Shown here: positions 1-8,823 of the stretch, in pieces
Layout: every line of letters starts with the position of its first letter
Numbering within the stretch: the first letter of the stretch is position 1
Origin: SZUA-320 sp963707875
Lineage (GTDB): Bacteria > Gemmatimonadota > Gemmatimonadetes > Gemmatimonadales > GWC2-71-9
Direction of reading: 5' to 3'
Assembly: GCA_963707875.1 (NCBI GenBank)
Contig: CAVPRU010000014.1
Coordinates: 868,001 to 932,000, forward strand
DNA length: 64,000 nucleotides
The notes under the pieces: model-generated
Told to the model about the DNA's origin: nothing
Seen by the model: the letters and a program-made list of their open reading frames with translations, nothing else
Databases searched by the model: none
Made by a program: the position numbers and the translations under genes

Positions 1-1
1 C

Positions 2-1432
2 GTCGAGGCCTCGCTCCACGACGGCAACACCATGTATGCGGTGGCCGACGCTCACAAGACCGGCGACTTCTCTCCCTACGTCTTCGTGACCACCGACCGC
101 GGGCGTACCTGGCGGTCGATCGTCGGCGACCTCCCCAAGGGCACCATCGTCTGGTCGTTCCAGCAGGATCACGCCCGGCCTGACCTCATGTTCCTCGGCA
201 CCGAGTTCGGGATCTACTGGACTCCCAACGGGGGCACCAACTGGCACAAACTGAGCGGCGGGGTGCCGACGATCTCCTTCCGCGATCTCAAACTCCACCG
301 GCGAGACAACGACCTGGTCGGAGCCACCTTCGGGCGCGGGTTCTACGTTCTTGACGACTACACTCCACTCCGCGAAATCGCCGGCGGCGCGCTGGCCAGT
401 GAGGGTGGCGTGCTCCCGGTCCGTGACGCCTGGTGGTACGTGCCGTCGCCGGTGGCCCAGGCGCCGGGCCGCCCGACGGCCGGCAGCGACGACTATACCG
501 CTCCCAACCCTCCGGACGGGGCGCTACTCACCTACTGGATCAGGGAGGCCCCCAGCTCAACCCGGGAGGCCCGCCTGGCAACCGAGAAGTCCCTTCGCGA
601 GGCAGGGCGCGACATCCCTTTCCCCGGCTATGACGCCCTCCGCCGCGAGGCCGCAGAGAGCGGGCCCAGGGTGTTCCTCCAAATCACGGATGCCGCTGGG
701 AAGCCGGTTCGGCGACTCGAAGGATCGACCACGGCCGGTCTGCACCGGATCAACTGGAACCTCCGGGGCCCGGTGCCCGATCCGATCGACCTCAGCCCGC
801 CAGGCTTCCGTCCGCCATGGGGCGGTGACCCGCAGGGACCACTGATGGCACCGGGCCGCTACACGGCACAGTTGGTGGTGGTGTCCTCCAACGGCGTACG
901 TCAGCTTGGCCAGCCGCAGGCCTTCGAGGTGAAACCGGTGCCCAACGCCCTGCCCGGCACCGACTATGTCGCGGTCGCAGCCTTCCAGCAGGAAACCGCC
1001 GAGCTGATGAGGCAAATGAATGGGGCGGGGGCAGAGTTGCGGCGGGTGCGAGACAGGATCCGTCACATGCAGGCCGCGCTGGCCCAGACCCCCCGTGCCA
1101 ACCCTGTCCTGCAGCTTGCGATGGACTCGGTCTCTGCCCGGGTCACGGGGTTGCAGATGCGGCTCAACGGCGACCCCGCGAAGCAGGGCCTCGACCAGTC
1201 CGCCAATCCCGGGATCCAGGGTCGAGTGGGTGAGGTCATGGGCGGCCACTGGGACACCCGCCAGATGCCCACGGGCACCCAGCGGGAAGCGATCGCAATC
1301 GGGCGCGCCGGGCTGGCCACCCTCACCCGTGACCTGACGGCCCTGATCGAGGGCGACCTGGCCCGGCTCGAGGCAAGTTTGGAAGCGGCGGGCGCGCCCT
1401 GGACCCCGGGACGCAAGCTGCCAGCGCCCTAG
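2..1432 (+). CDS. Sortilin/VPS10-like BNR-repeat protein, 5' end outside window
   Basis: The reading frame is open from base 2, so the gene starts upstream and only the last 476 residues are present. The first part has beta-propeller (BNR/sortilin) features: a 'TTDRGRTW' Asp-box-like motif near residue 41 and 'TPNGGTNWH' near residue 73. These are typical of large secreted WD40/YVTN/BNR 'glycosyl hydrolase' proteins of about 1,000 residues. The rest is a proline-rich beta segment ('RINWNLRGP') followed by a helical tail, both usual in this family. No catalytic residues can be assigned, and the role (an extracytoplasmic propeller) is known only at family level. Confidence 0.75.
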   Translation, partial: VEASLHDGNTMYAVADAHKTGDFSPYVFVTTDRGRTWRSIVGDLPKGTIVWSFQQDHARPDLMFLGTEFGIYWTPNGGTNWHKLSGGVPTISFRDLKLHRRDNDLVGATFGRGFYVLDDYTPLREIAGGALASEGGVLPVRDAWWYVPSPVAQAPGRPTAGSDDYTAPNPPDGALLTYWIREAPSSTREARLATEKSLREAGRDIPFPGYDALRREAAESGPRVFLQITDAAGKPVRRLEGSTTAGLHRINWNLRGPVPDPIDLSPPGFRPPWGGDPQGPLMAPGRYTAQLVVVSSNGVRQLGQPQAFEVKPVPNALPGTDYVAVAAFQQETAELMRQMNGAGAELRRVRDRIRHMQAALAQTPRANPVLQLAMDSVSARVTGLQMRLNGDPAKQGLDQSANPGIQGRVGEVMGGHWDTRQMPTGTQREAIAIGRAGLATLTRDLTALIEGDLARLEASLEAAGAPWTPGRKLPAP

Positions 1433-1522
1433 GGACGGCCGACCTCGCGGGCCGAAGCCGTGACGGCCGCCAGACCGGTTCGCCGCAATGGTGGGTGATA
1501 TCCACCCTTCGGGAGAACATCC

Positions 1523-2668
1523 ATGAGAGCAATGTCCCCCTGGCGCACCGCCGCCCCGGCCCTTTCGGCCATCCTTCTCCTCTCGGCGTTCCAGGCTCCC
1601 CAAAAACCCGAAGACCAATTCGTCGGTCTCATCACGAGCTACCTGGCGATGGGCCTCCCCACCGATTGGGACGGCCTGAGCAAGCTCCCCATCATCAAGT
1701 GGGCCCCGCAGGTCACCTCGCTCCAGAACTGCCTGCCCGATGGAGGATGCTACGCCCTGCAAGGCACAGCAACGATTGGTGTCAGCAGAATGACCGTGGT
1801 GGCCTCCGGTGCTCGTACCATGCCGTTCACCGTCTATTTCCGGAACACCACCAAACCCCTGGGAGAGGCGGCGGTCGTCGCCGCCCTGAAGGCGGCAGGT
1901 CTGACGGCCGATCTGGCCCGCTGCCCCGCCAAGGCCGGGGTGAGCGGCACCAACTGGTATCGCCTGAAGGGTGACAAGCTCTCCCCAGCGTTCCTCTCGA
2001 TTCAGCCACCGACCCAGGCCCGTCCCACCGAGGGATTCACGATCTCGCAGGGAGAGAAGCTGCCGCCGCTCCAGCCCAATCAGGTGGCCAACTACAGCGA
2101 ACGGTGTGGCGAGGGTGTCGAACGGAAGCCAGTCTCCACCCGCAAGCCGCATGAACTCATCGCCGAGACCGTTGTGGCGCTTCTGCTCCCGGCCACCGGG
2201 CCGGCGGCCTACACCTGGGAGGCACTGGCCGCCGCGCCAACGACGATCGAATGGCTGACTGGACCGATGAAGATGGACCTCACCTACAAGAGCGACCCCA
2301 ATCCGATGGCGCGGACTGGCATTGTCGAGTTTGCGGGCCGGTCCCTTGCGGTCCTGGCCAGCGGGACCGACGGCCAGGCCAAGACCATCTACCTCGATGA
2401 GACCGGTCAGCATCCCCGCGGCGAGCACATGCTCGGTGTGGTGTATGAGAAGGGCATTACGGTGAAGCTGGTGCGGTGCGGACCGGTGTATACCAGCTCG
2501 ACCCACATGTGGTATAGCCTGACGAGCCCCAGGACCCGGCCCGCCATGATCCGGCAGTCCATCATGTATGACGGTAACAACGTCAGCGACGGGTATGAGC
2601 TGCGGCTCGACGGGACCCTGCCGACCCGGGATCCGCGCGACCGCAACCCGGGGTTCAATGGCTGCTGA
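1523..2668 (+). CDS. Secreted hypothetical protein
   Basis: 381 residues beginning with a basic and hydrophobic signal-peptide-like stretch ('ALSAILLLSAFQA'). A Shine-Dalgarno-like GGAGAA lies a few bases upstream of the ATG. The mature part has several spaced cysteines but no family I recognise. The last 13 codons ('RDPRDRNPGFNGC') lie inside an intergenic repeat that recurs at 8.25 kb outside any gene. The C-terminus may therefore have been extended by that repeat, or may reflect a lost stop codon. It ends just before a strong hairpin. Function unknown. Confidence 0.7.
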   Translation: MRAMSPWRTAAPALSAILLLSAFQAPQKPEDQFVGLITSYLAMGLPTDWDGLSKLPIIKWAPQVTSLQNCLPDGGCYALQGTATIGVSRMTVVASGARTMPFTVYFRNTTKPLGEAAVVAALKAAGLTADLARCPAKAGVSGTNWYRLKGDKLSPAFLSIQPPTQARPTEGFTISQGEKLPPLQPNQVANYSERCGEGVERKPVSTRKPHELIAETVVALLLPATGPAAYTWEALAAAPTTIEWLTGPMKMDLTYKSDPNPMARTGIVEFAGRSLAVLASGTDGQAKTIYLDETGQHPRGEHMLGVVYEKGITVKLVRCGPVYTSSTHMWYSLTSPRTRPAMIRQSIMYDGNNVSDGYELRLDGTLPTRDPRDRNPGFNGC

Positions 2669-2692
2669 CCCAGGCGGGACTATGGAAAACGC

Positions 2693-2723
2693 GAACGGCC
2701 AGCCCACCCCGGGCTGGCCGTTC
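2693..2723. terminator. Perfect 13-bp hairpin between convergent transcripts
   Basis: GAACGGCCAGCCC (2693-2705) pairs perfectly with 2711-2723 around a 5-base loop. It starts 25 bases after the stop codon of the upstream gene. There is no T-run on either side, so it is not a textbook intrinsic terminator. It may act as a bidirectional terminator or mRNA-end stabiliser. A homologous hairpin sits at 8319-8348. Confidence 0.45.
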
Positions 2724-2805
2724 CGCGATGACGAACTACTGTCGCACTCGGGCCCACCGCCAGAGCTCTGTAGGGCGCCGGCTGGTTCCGCACCGGAGAC
2801 GCACA

Positions 2806-2869
2806 CGGGTCCCGGTGAAGGTGCCCGTGACGAGCTCGTCCCCCGCCGCGGTACGGTAGGTCGCCGTGA
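2806..2869 (-). pseudogene. 3' remnant of a lipoprotein gene like the one at 8.4 kb
   Basis: Read on the minus strand, this stretch encodes 'TATYRTAAGDELVTGTFTG'. It is nearly identical to the C-terminus of the gene at 8381-8823 ('TATYRTPAGDELVTGTFTG'). The rest of that protein is absent upstream and no start codon with a ribosome binding site is present. It looks like the leftover of a duplicated convergent gene pair. Confidence 0.5.
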
Positions 2870-3015
2870 AGGGCTGGGGCGCGACCGGCCGCCCCCAGGC
2901 TATTCTTGGGCACCCGGGGACAGGGCCGAGACCCGCTGTCGTCCAATGGTCGGAAATGTCGTGCTTGAGGTAGGTCCCGTAGTGCGGTGCCGACAACAAT
3001 CAGAGGAGACCAGCA

Positions 3016-4089
3016 ATGCAACCTGTTGCCAGGAAGCTATTTCCGACGATACTGCTGGCAGCGTCGGCGGCAGCACTATCGCCCCATCCCATCCACGCCC
3101 AGGGCTGCACGCCGATCCGGTTCATTACCCCGACCTACCTCGGGAGCGAGGGCCAAGCCTACCAGGCCGGCCATCGGTGGCGCGGGACCCTGGCGTACCG
3201 GCGCCTGTCCTCGAACCAGTGGTTTATCGGCACCACGCAGGCCCCCGACCGGGCCCCCGGTGGTGTGGTCCCGGTCTTCAGCATTCACACCGTTGTCGCC
3301 GAGCTCGCCTATTCGATCAGCGACCGAGTCCAGGTCCGGGTGAGCGTCCCCTACTCCACCGGGAAGTTGACCCGGGTGTGGCCCGATCAAGTGAGCCATG
3401 AGCAAACGGCCTCCGGGGTCGGAGACATCGGCGTTATGGGAGAAGCCTGGCTCTTGAATCCCGAGGCCCACGAACACGGCAACGTGCTGGTCGGGCTCGG
3501 GATCAAGGCGCCAACCGGCAGTCACACGAAGTCGAGCCAGTACTACGCGGCCACCGGTCCGGTGGTGTTTCCAGCGGATCAGACGATCCAGCCGAGCGAT
3601 GGGGGCTGGGCCGTGGTTCTGCAGGCACAGGCGTTTCAGCGGGTGTCAGGAGGGCTGTCCGCCTATGGCTACGGCTCCTATATGGCGAATCCGCGGGAGC
3701 AGACGGAGGTCCTCTTCAATCCCACGTCCACCGTGTACTGGTCGGTGCCGGATGTGTATTCCGCCCGGCTGGGCGCCGCGTACTCGGTCTGGCCCGATCA
3801 GGGACTTTCGGTGAGTCTTGGCGGCCGGATGGACGGCATCCCCACACGCGATCTCTTCGGTGGAGGCGACAACACGACGATCAAACGCACCTCGAACATC
3901 ATCTATGCCGATCCCGGTCTGTCGCTCACCCGGGGCAACAGTACCTTCACGCTGAATGTCCCGATTCGGGTTCGCGCCAACCGGACCAAGAGCCTGCTGG
4001 AAGCGCGTTCGACCGGAGCGGCGGCGGTCAATGGAGGTGGCTATGCCAAGTACCTGGTGTTCGCCAGCTATTCGCACCGGTTCCCGTGA
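3016..4089 (+). CDS. Outer-membrane beta-barrel protein (transporter/MetA-like)
   Basis: 357 residues with a clear signal peptide ending 'PIHAQG'. The rest alternates polar and apolar residues in repeated short strands with many aromatic and Gly/Tyr residues, ending '...SYSHRF', a typical outer-membrane barrel C-terminus with a near-terminal aromatic. The overall pattern ('VRVSVPYSTGK', 'GVGDIGVMGEAW', 'VGLGIKAPTG') resembles the phenol-degradation MetA/transporter family of barrels. GAGGAG precedes the ATG. The stop overlaps the ATG of the next gene (TGATG), so the two are probably co-transcribed. The substrate cannot be inferred. Confidence 0.65.
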   Translation: MQPVARKLFPTILLAASAAALSPHPIHAQGCTPIRFITPTYLGSEGQAYQAGHRWRGTLAYRRLSSNQWFIGTTQAPDRAPGGVVPVFSIHTVVAELAYSISDRVQVRVSVPYSTGKLTRVWPDQVSHEQTASGVGDIGVMGEAWLLNPEAHEHGNVLVGLGIKAPTGSHTKSSQYYAATGPVVFPADQTIQPSDGGWAVVLQAQAFQRVSGGLSAYGYGSYMANPREQTEVLFNPTSTVYWSVPDVYSARLGAAYSVWPDQGLSVSLGGRMDGIPTRDLFGGGDNTTIKRTSNIIYADPGLSLTRGNSTFTLNVPIRVRANRTKSLLEARSTGAAAVNGGGYAKYLVFASYSHRFP

Positions 4090-4625
4090 TGACGGGGAGG
4101 CTGGGCCTGGTGGTGGGAGGGGTGGCGCTTGCCTGGGCCGCCTCGACCGCCGGGGCCCAGGGCGTGGGCCCGGGGCGGCGCGCCCCGGAGATCAAACTCA
4201 AGACCCTTGAGGGACAGACGGTGCGGCTCTCGGAGTTCCGGGGCCACCCGCTCATCGTGACGTTCTGGGCCACCTGGTGCCCGCCTTGCCGCGACGAATT
4301 CCCCGCGCTGGTCGCCGCGCGCGAACGTCACCGGGACGCCGGACTCCAGGTCCTGGCGGTCAATCAGCTGGATCAGGAGTTGCGCGGGGATCCTGGCAAG
4401 GACAACGTCCGACGTTTCCTGGCCGAATTCGCGGTGACCTTTCCGGTCGTGCTGGATCCCCGAGCCAGCTCCCGAGAGGCGTATCAGGTCCTTGCCTTTC
4501 CAACCACCGTGTTCATCGACTCGGCCGGTGTCATTCGGCAGAGGAGCCAGGGGCCGCTCACTGCGGGGGAGCTCGAGCGCGGCCTCGCGGCCATACTCAC
4601 TGCTGGGAAAGTCCCACCCGGGTAA
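4089..4625 (+). CDS. TlpA/ResA-like thiol-disulfide oxidoreductase
   Basis: About 178 residues: a signal peptide ('ALAWAASTAGAQG') followed by a thioredoxin fold. The active-site motif is 'ATWCPPCRDEFPAL', and the cis-proline region is 'LAFPTTVFID'. The family acts in the periplasm, reducing disulfides in apocytochrome c or other exported proteins. I chose the ATG at 4089, which overlaps the preceding stop, rather than the GTG one frame-codon earlier at 4086. Translational coupling with the barrel gene suggests a joint envelope role, but the partner is unknown. The 3' end overlaps the convergent kinase gene by 29 bases. Confidence 0.85.
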   Translation: MTGRLGLVVGGVALAWAASTAGAQGVGPGRRAPEIKLKTLEGQTVRLSEFRGHPLIVTFWATWCPPCRDEFPALVAARERHRDAGLQVLAVNQLDQELRGDPGKDNVRRFLAEFAVTFPVVLDPRASSREAYQVLAFPTTVFIDSAGVIRQRSQGPLTAGELERGLAAILTAGKVPPG

Positions 4626-7152
4626 GTAGCGCCCGGAATCGGGGGCTGTCCCGGACTCCCGCGAAAACAGGCCCGCTCGGCACCCCGCCCCAATACCAGA
4701 TCTCCTTGGCGTCAATGGCACGCTCCAGGGCATTCAGGGCTTGGGCCGTATCGCCAAGTCCGAACATGGCCAAGGCACGCGCGGTATGCACATGCGGCGG
4801 CGGAGGATGAGTGCTCTCCAGCACCTGGAGCCTCCCCAGAGCGGTCGCCCGGTCACCAGTCGCGGCGAGCACATAGAGGGCCTGGTAATTCCTGGATGGT
4901 AACCTCAGAATGAGGCTGTGCGCCGCCTCAGCTTGGCCCGCCCCGAGCAGCACCAAGGCCCCCAACGACACTGCGGTAAAGTTGGAAGCATCGATCCTCC
5001 GAGCGCGAGCACTTTCGGCCAGCGCACTGTCCACTTGACCGTTCAAGTACCAGGCCCACGACAGGTGACTCGCCACGACGGCAGAGGCAGGATCATCCTC
5101 CCGCGCCATCTCCATCTGCCTGGCGGACTCAGCTAGCCGACCCCGGATCCTGAGGTGTGCCCCATACTGGATCCGCGCTTCCACGTTGTGCCGGTCGAGT
5201 TCCAGCGCGCTCTTGAACTCCGACTCGGCCCGATCCCACTCCAAGGCGTATTCCAGCAGCATGCCGAGCGCGACGTGCGGCTCGGACAACCTCGGATTGA
5301 GCAACAGGGCCCGCTGGGCCGCGGTGGTTGCCTCGACAATGAACGGTGCGGGAGACAGCTGCTGAAACCTGGGCACAAGCGCGAGCGCCAGGCTCAACCC
5401 GGAGTAGGCTTGAGCGGAGAGGGAATCCAGCGCGACGGCGTCTCGAAACAGTTCGATGCTGGCCCCGATGTCCTGGTTCCGCCGGTTGAGCTTCTCCTTG
5501 CCGAGCACGTAGAGCTGGTACGAAGCGCTGGTGCCGCGGTGAGTTGGCGCCGCATCAGGCACCTGGGAACGAAATTTTCTTCCCGCCAGGGGCCGCAGGC
5601 TGTCGCCGATGGTCATGGCGATCCGGTCGCGGAGCGCCGCCAGGTCCGTCAGCCCGTCGAATCGCTCGGCCCACGCGACCGAGCCGGTCTCGCTGCTGAT
5701 CATCCGCGCGATCAACGCCGTCTCCCCGCCGATCGTCGAGATCGATCCCATCACCAGGTACTTCGCACCCAGGGCCTTGCCGGTTTCTCGATAACTTACG
5801 TTCCCTTGTCCCCGGTAGTTGCTGACTCCCCACTGGCTCATGACCCGGATCCAGGGTACCCTCTGGAGGGCGGTGGCGATTTCGTCGCTGAAGCCTTCGG
5901 CCAGGTTCGCCTGGGTAGAATCCCCGCCGACGCTTCCGAACAGCATGACGGACACGGTCACTGGACCGCCGGGACGAAGGGAGTACCACGCCCCCGCCAC
6001 AACCATTGCCGACATGCCGATGATCGTCGCCAGCACGGCAGCAGGCCGGCGCCGGCGCGGCATCCGTCCCTGGTCCACCGTGCTGGCCCCTCCCAGCACG
6101 TCGAGCAGTTCATGGGCAGTCTGCGGTCGCGCCGCCGGGTCCTTCGCCAGACACCGTGCGATCAGCCCTGCAACCGCCGAGGGGACTTCGGCCCGCGACT
6201 CGGTGACCGGCTTCGGCACCACCGCCATTTGCGCCGCAACGACCTGGAAGGTCGTTGAGCCGGTGAAGGGAGGTTTTCCGGTCAAGAGCTCGTAGGCCAG
6301 GCAGCCGAAGGAATACAGGTCCGCCCGGTGGTCGGTGGCCGGATCCCCCATCCCCTGCTCCGGTGCCATGTAGGCTGGAGTGCCGATGACCGACCCGATC
6401 TGGGTAATCGCCTCCGCGCCGGACTCGGTCAGGGCCGCGCTGAAGGCCTTCGCGATACCGAAGTCAGTGACCACCGCGGCGCCTCCGGACACCATGACGT
6501 TGTCCGGCTTCACGTCCCGGTGCACGACCCCCTGCTCATGGGCGTAGGCCAGCGCCCGCGCCACATCCCGGAGGATGCTGATCGCCTCCTGAATCGGAAG
6601 GCCGGTCCCCCGCTCGAGCCTGGTACGGAGCGACGGACCGTCCTCATACGGCATGACGAAGTACAGGACGCCATCGGCGTCGCCGGAGTCATACAGCGGC
6701 ATGATGTTCGGGTGGCGGAGCCGGGCGGCGATCCCGATCTCCCGGAGAAACCGGTCCCGGCCCAGCGACGCGGTCAGCTCGGGCCGGATCACCTTGACCG
6801 CGACGTGTCGGGCGTGCTTGAGGTCCTCGGCCAGGTAGACGCAGGCCATCCCGCCCCTGCCCAGTTCGCGCTCAATGCGGTAGCGGCCGCCCAGGACATC
6901 GGGAAGCGCCGGGCCGGGCTCGTCGCCGAGCAGTTGGTCGAAGCGCTCGACAGCGGGGCGGTTGAGAAGAGGCAGGTCCCGCTCGCACTCGGCAACCAGG
7001 CGCTCGAGCTCGGCCTGCCGGGCGGGATTACCGGCCGACAGCGCGGCAAGGAGAGAGGCCCGCTGGTCCTGCGGTGCGTCGAGCAGCTGGTCGACCAGGG
7101 GCGCAAGTTGTTCCCAGTTGCCTGGGAGCACCGGCTCGTCTGAACTGGTCAC
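4597..7152 (-). CDS. Ser/Thr protein kinase with TM segment and TPR-like sensor region
   Basis: 851 residues. An N-terminal helical segment of about 85 residues, common in kinases paired with ECF sigma factors, precedes a PknB-type kinase domain (about 88-355). The kinase has the glycine loop 'GRGGMACVYLAED', catalytic lysine in 'VAVKVI', 'HRDVKPDN', 'TDFGIA' and the 'GTPAYMAPEQ' activation segment. A transmembrane helix follows near 375-395. The outer part begins with a TolB/adenylate-cyclase-like domain ('VSVMLFGSVGGD') and ends in TPR-like helical repeats. The GTG start overlaps the stop of the sigma-factor gene by four bases (GTGA), so the two are translated together. It is likely a membrane kinase controlling that sigma factor (inference). 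Confidence 0.9.
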   Translation of the reverse strand: MTSSDEPVLPGNWEQLAPLVDQLLDAPQDQRASLLAALSAGNPARQAELERLVAECERDLPLLNRPAVERFDQLLGDEPGPALPDVLGGRYRIERELGRGGMACVYLAEDLKHARHVAVKVIRPELTASLGRDRFLREIGIAARLRHPNIMPLYDSGDADGVLYFVMPYEDGPSLRTRLERGTGLPIQEAISILRDVARALAYAHEQGVVHRDVKPDNVMVSGGAAVVTDFGIAKAFSAALTESGAEAITQIGSVIGTPAYMAPEQGMGDPATDHRADLYSFGCLAYELLTGKPPFTGSTTFQVVAAQMAVVPKPVTESRAEVPSAVAGLIARCLAKDPAARPQTAHELLDVLGGASTVDQGRMPRRRRPAAVLATIIGMSAMVVAGAWYSLRPGGPVTVSVMLFGSVGGDSTQANLAEGFSDEIATALQRVPWIRVMSQWGVSNYRGQGNVSYRETGKALGAKYLVMGSISTIGGETALIARMISSETGSVAWAERFDGLTDLAALRDRIAMTIGDSLRPLAGRKFRSQVPDAAPTHRGTSASYQLYVLGKEKLNRRNQDIGASIELFRDAVALDSLSAQAYSGLSLALALVPRFQQLSPAPFIVEATTAAQRALLLNPRLSEPHVALGMLLEYALEWDRAESEFKSALELDRHNVEARIQYGAHLRIRGRLAESARQMEMAREDDPASAVVASHLSWAWYLNGQVDSALAESARARRIDASNFTAVSLGALVLLGAGQAEAAHSLILRLPSRNYQALYVLAATGDRATALGRLQVLESTHPPPPHVHTARALAMFGLGDTAQALNALERAIDAKEIWYWGGVPSGPVFAGVRDSPRFRALLTRVGLSQQ

Positions 7153-7685
7153 GGCGCGAGGGCCCGCCGAAGCAACATGCGAGCCTTGGCCCAGTCGCGC
7201 TGCACCGTGCGGGGCGTAACCCCGAGGGCCTCCGCGATTTCCTCCTCGCTCAACCCCCCGAAGAACCGGCAGTCCACCAGCTTCGCCAAGCGCGGCTCCA
7301 CAGCGGCCAACCGGTCGATGGCGTCGTTGAGCTGCAGCAGGACCTCGGGCTGGTCGTCGGAGGGAATCAGCGCCTCGTCCAGTGTCACCTGTTGCCGGCC
7401 GCCGCCCCGTTTGTAGGCCATCCGGGCCTTGGCGCGGTCCACCAGCACATGCCGCATCGCCAGCGCCGACAGGGCGTAGAAATGGCCCCGGTCACGCCAG
7501 GACACCCGTGCCTGCTCGGCCAGCTTGAGGTACGCCTCGTGCACCAGGCCGGTGGTGGACAGGGTTCCGCCCCCTGCCCGGATCGCAAGTTGCCGCCGGG
7601 CAATCGCGCGGAGGTCCTCGTATACCTGCGGCATGAGTTGGTCGAGGATCTCTCGCCCGTGGGGGCCGGGTACTGACGGCTGCAT
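7149..7685 (-). CDS. ECF-type RNA polymerase sigma factor
   Basis: 178 residues from the ATG at 7685, which has a GGGGGGAA ribosome binding site. Region sigma-2 shows 'STTGLVHEAYLKL' and 'GHFYALSALAMRHVLVD'. Region sigma-4 ends in a helix-turn-helix, 'SEEEIAEALGVTPRTVQRD'. The motifs match the Sig-70_X6 subgroup, whose members commonly sit beside Ser/Thr kinases instead of anti-sigma factors. No anti-sigma gene is adjacent. The four-base overlap with the downstream kinase supports kinase-based control. Targets are unknown. Confidence 0.88.
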   Translation of the reverse strand: MQPSVPGPHGREILDQLMPQVYEDLRAIARRQLAIRAGGGTLSTTGLVHEAYLKLAEQARVSWRDRGHFYALSALAMRHVLVDRAKARMAYKRGGGRQQVTLDEALIPSDDQPEVLLQLNDAIDRLAAVEPRLAKLVDCRFFGGLSEEEIAEALGVTPRTVQRDWAKARMLLRRALAP

Positions 7686-7831
7686 CGGTTCCCCCCCTAG
7701 GGGGCGGCGCTGCAAGGAACCTGGCGTGGGCTGTCGGGCGAGAGCGCTGTTTCTCGTATACAGGGGTGAGGGGACCCTCGCCCTCGCTCTGCCCTCGGTA
7801 GAATCTGGAACCGAAATGCCGGAAAGGCAAC

Positions 7832-8236
7832 ATGACTCCCACGCGGGTGAACGGATCCAGTCGTCGGGTGCGAAGCGTCATCATCATGGCCGCCCTCGTG
7901 GCCGGGTGCAAGGCCACCGCGCGGCCGGCGGCCGCCGAGTCCCATTTCGTGGTCGCGGACGTGATCCTGTCGGTGAGCAACCAGTCCCGCATGGAGGTGA
8001 GGATCTACCTGCTGGCCGGCGTGACAGAGTACGCGCTGGGGGCGGTCCCCCCGCGCTCGACCCGCTCGTTCTCCCTCCCCGGCGGGCTGGGAGACGCCCA
8101 GGACGATCTCAGCCTCGAAGCGCGGGAACGGCGCGAAGGTACCGGAATTCGGTCTGCCTCGTTCAGTCTCTCACATGGGCAGCAGGTGCTGTGGACGTTC
8201 GACGAGAAGGGGAGCCGGACCGTCACCAAGAAGTGA
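7832..8236 (+). CDS. Small putative lipoprotein
   Basis: 134 residues with an N-terminal basic stretch, a hydrophobic segment and a lipobox 'ALVAGC' (Cys about residue 26), implying lipidation and envelope location. GGAAAGG precedes the ATG. The mature region is a single beta-rich domain ('VADVILSVSNQSRMEVRIYL') I cannot assign to a family. It lies divergently from the sigma-factor gene and is followed directly by repeat copy 2. Confidence 0.65.
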   Translation: MTPTRVNGSSRRVRSVIIMAALVAGCKATARPAAAESHFVVADVILSVSNQSRMEVRIYLLAGVTEYALGAVPPRSTRSFSLPGGLGDAQDDLSLEARERREGTGIRSASFSLSHGQQVLWTFDEKGSRTVTKK

Positions 8237-8254
8237 CGGCATCCCTGGAGACCC

Positions 8255-8456
8255 GGGATCCGCTCGACCGCAACCCGGGGTCCAATGGCTGCTGACCTAG
8301 AGGGGGAGATGGAAAAGCGAACGGCCAGCTCACTCGGGCTGGCCGTTCAGCGATGACCACCTACTGTCGCACTCGGGCTACTACGGCATTCTGGACCCGG
8401 TGAAGGTACCCGTGACGAGCTCGTCCCCCGCCGGGGTACGGTAGGTCGCCGTGATA
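8255..8456. repeat. Intergenic hairpin repeat, copy 2
   Basis: Homologous to 2625-2869 (see copy 1). Here it fills the space between two convergent genes, and its second half is the 3' end of the intact minus-strand lipoprotein gene. Copy 2 is the compact form, with only a few bases between the two conserved parts. It therefore probably resembles the ancestral arrangement, with copy 1 derived by duplication and loss. Confidence 0.75.
8319..8348. terminator. 11-bp hairpin in repeat copy 2
   Basis: GAACGGCCAGC (8319-8329) pairs with 8338-8348 around an 8-base loop. The stem is the same as in copy 1 apart from two changed closing pairs that enlarge the loop. It lies about 80 bases after the plus-strand gene and about 35 bases after the minus-strand gene. 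No T-run is present, so terminator activity is only inferred. Confidence 0.4.
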
Positions 8457-8823
8457 GTCCCATTCATCATGCCGTCTGCCATGGCGCCAGCCGTGCGCGT
8501 CCGCACCATGACACCCTGGCGCAGGATGCTCTCGTACTCACTCGACTCCGCGATCAGACTGTCGCCAACCACCGAAACCTGCAGCGTAATGGGATCGCGA
8601 CCCTCAAGGGCCATCGTCCAGTCCGTACCGGCGGCGGTGCCGCTGATCTGGGACATCACGGGAGCCTCGACGCCGGTCAGGGTGGTTGTGAGTTGCCAGG
8701 TCCCTGCGAAATCGGCGAGGGCCAGGGCCGGGGCGGCACGGCGGCGTCCGCCGCGGGCTCCTGCTCGGCGGGGGCACAGGCAACGAGCAGGGCAAGACAG
8801 CAAAGGGCTGCGGGGACGCGCAT
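8381..8823 (-). CDS. Putative lipoprotein, frameshifted near its N-terminus
   Basis: The ATG at 8823 has an ideal GGAGG site and begins a lipoprotein signal 'MRVPAALCCLALLVACAPAE'. This frame is lost at about 8,730-8,745 in a G/C-rich run. The protein then continues one frame over as 'LADFAGTWQLTTTLTG' to the end of a compact beta-rich domain of about 110 residues. The two halves fit one lipoprotein of about 147 residues, so a one-base indel is likely. Its last 20 residues are duplicated as a remnant at 2.8 kb. The 'DFAGTW' start is common in small lipocalin-like or DUF domains; function unknown. Confidence 0.65.

Larger units (their letters stand above)
2625..2869. repeat. Intergenic hairpin repeat, copy 1
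   Basis: This block is strongly similar to 8255-8456. It contains a shared 'GGGATCCGC' start, a hairpin, a 'CTACTGTCGCACTCGGG' stretch and, after a 56-base gap, a second shared part (2808-2869). The second part corresponds on the minus strand to the 3' end of the lipoprotein gene at 8.4 kb. Copy 1 has about 50 extra bases between the two parts. Together with the pseudogene remnant it accounts for the 347 bases between the genes ending at 2668 and starting at 3016. From about 2870 to 3003 I see nothing recognisable. Confidence 0.75.

Noticed and set aside
557..2806. 749-codon open frame on the minus strand
   Set aside because: It lies antisense to two genes with signal and family features, and its translation is low-complexity and rich in Gly, Arg and His. 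It is a shadow of GC-rich codon bias.
2680..3021. 113- and 87-codon minus-strand frames
   Set aside because: Only a ~20-residue part matches the 8.4 kb lipoprotein end; the rest has no ribosome site or recognisable sequence. Reported as a remnant instead.
2625..8456. Integron-type attC sites at the two repeats
   Set aside because: The repeats have a simple hairpin without the paired core sites of attC, no integrase is present, and they flank convergent genes rather than cassettes in one direction.
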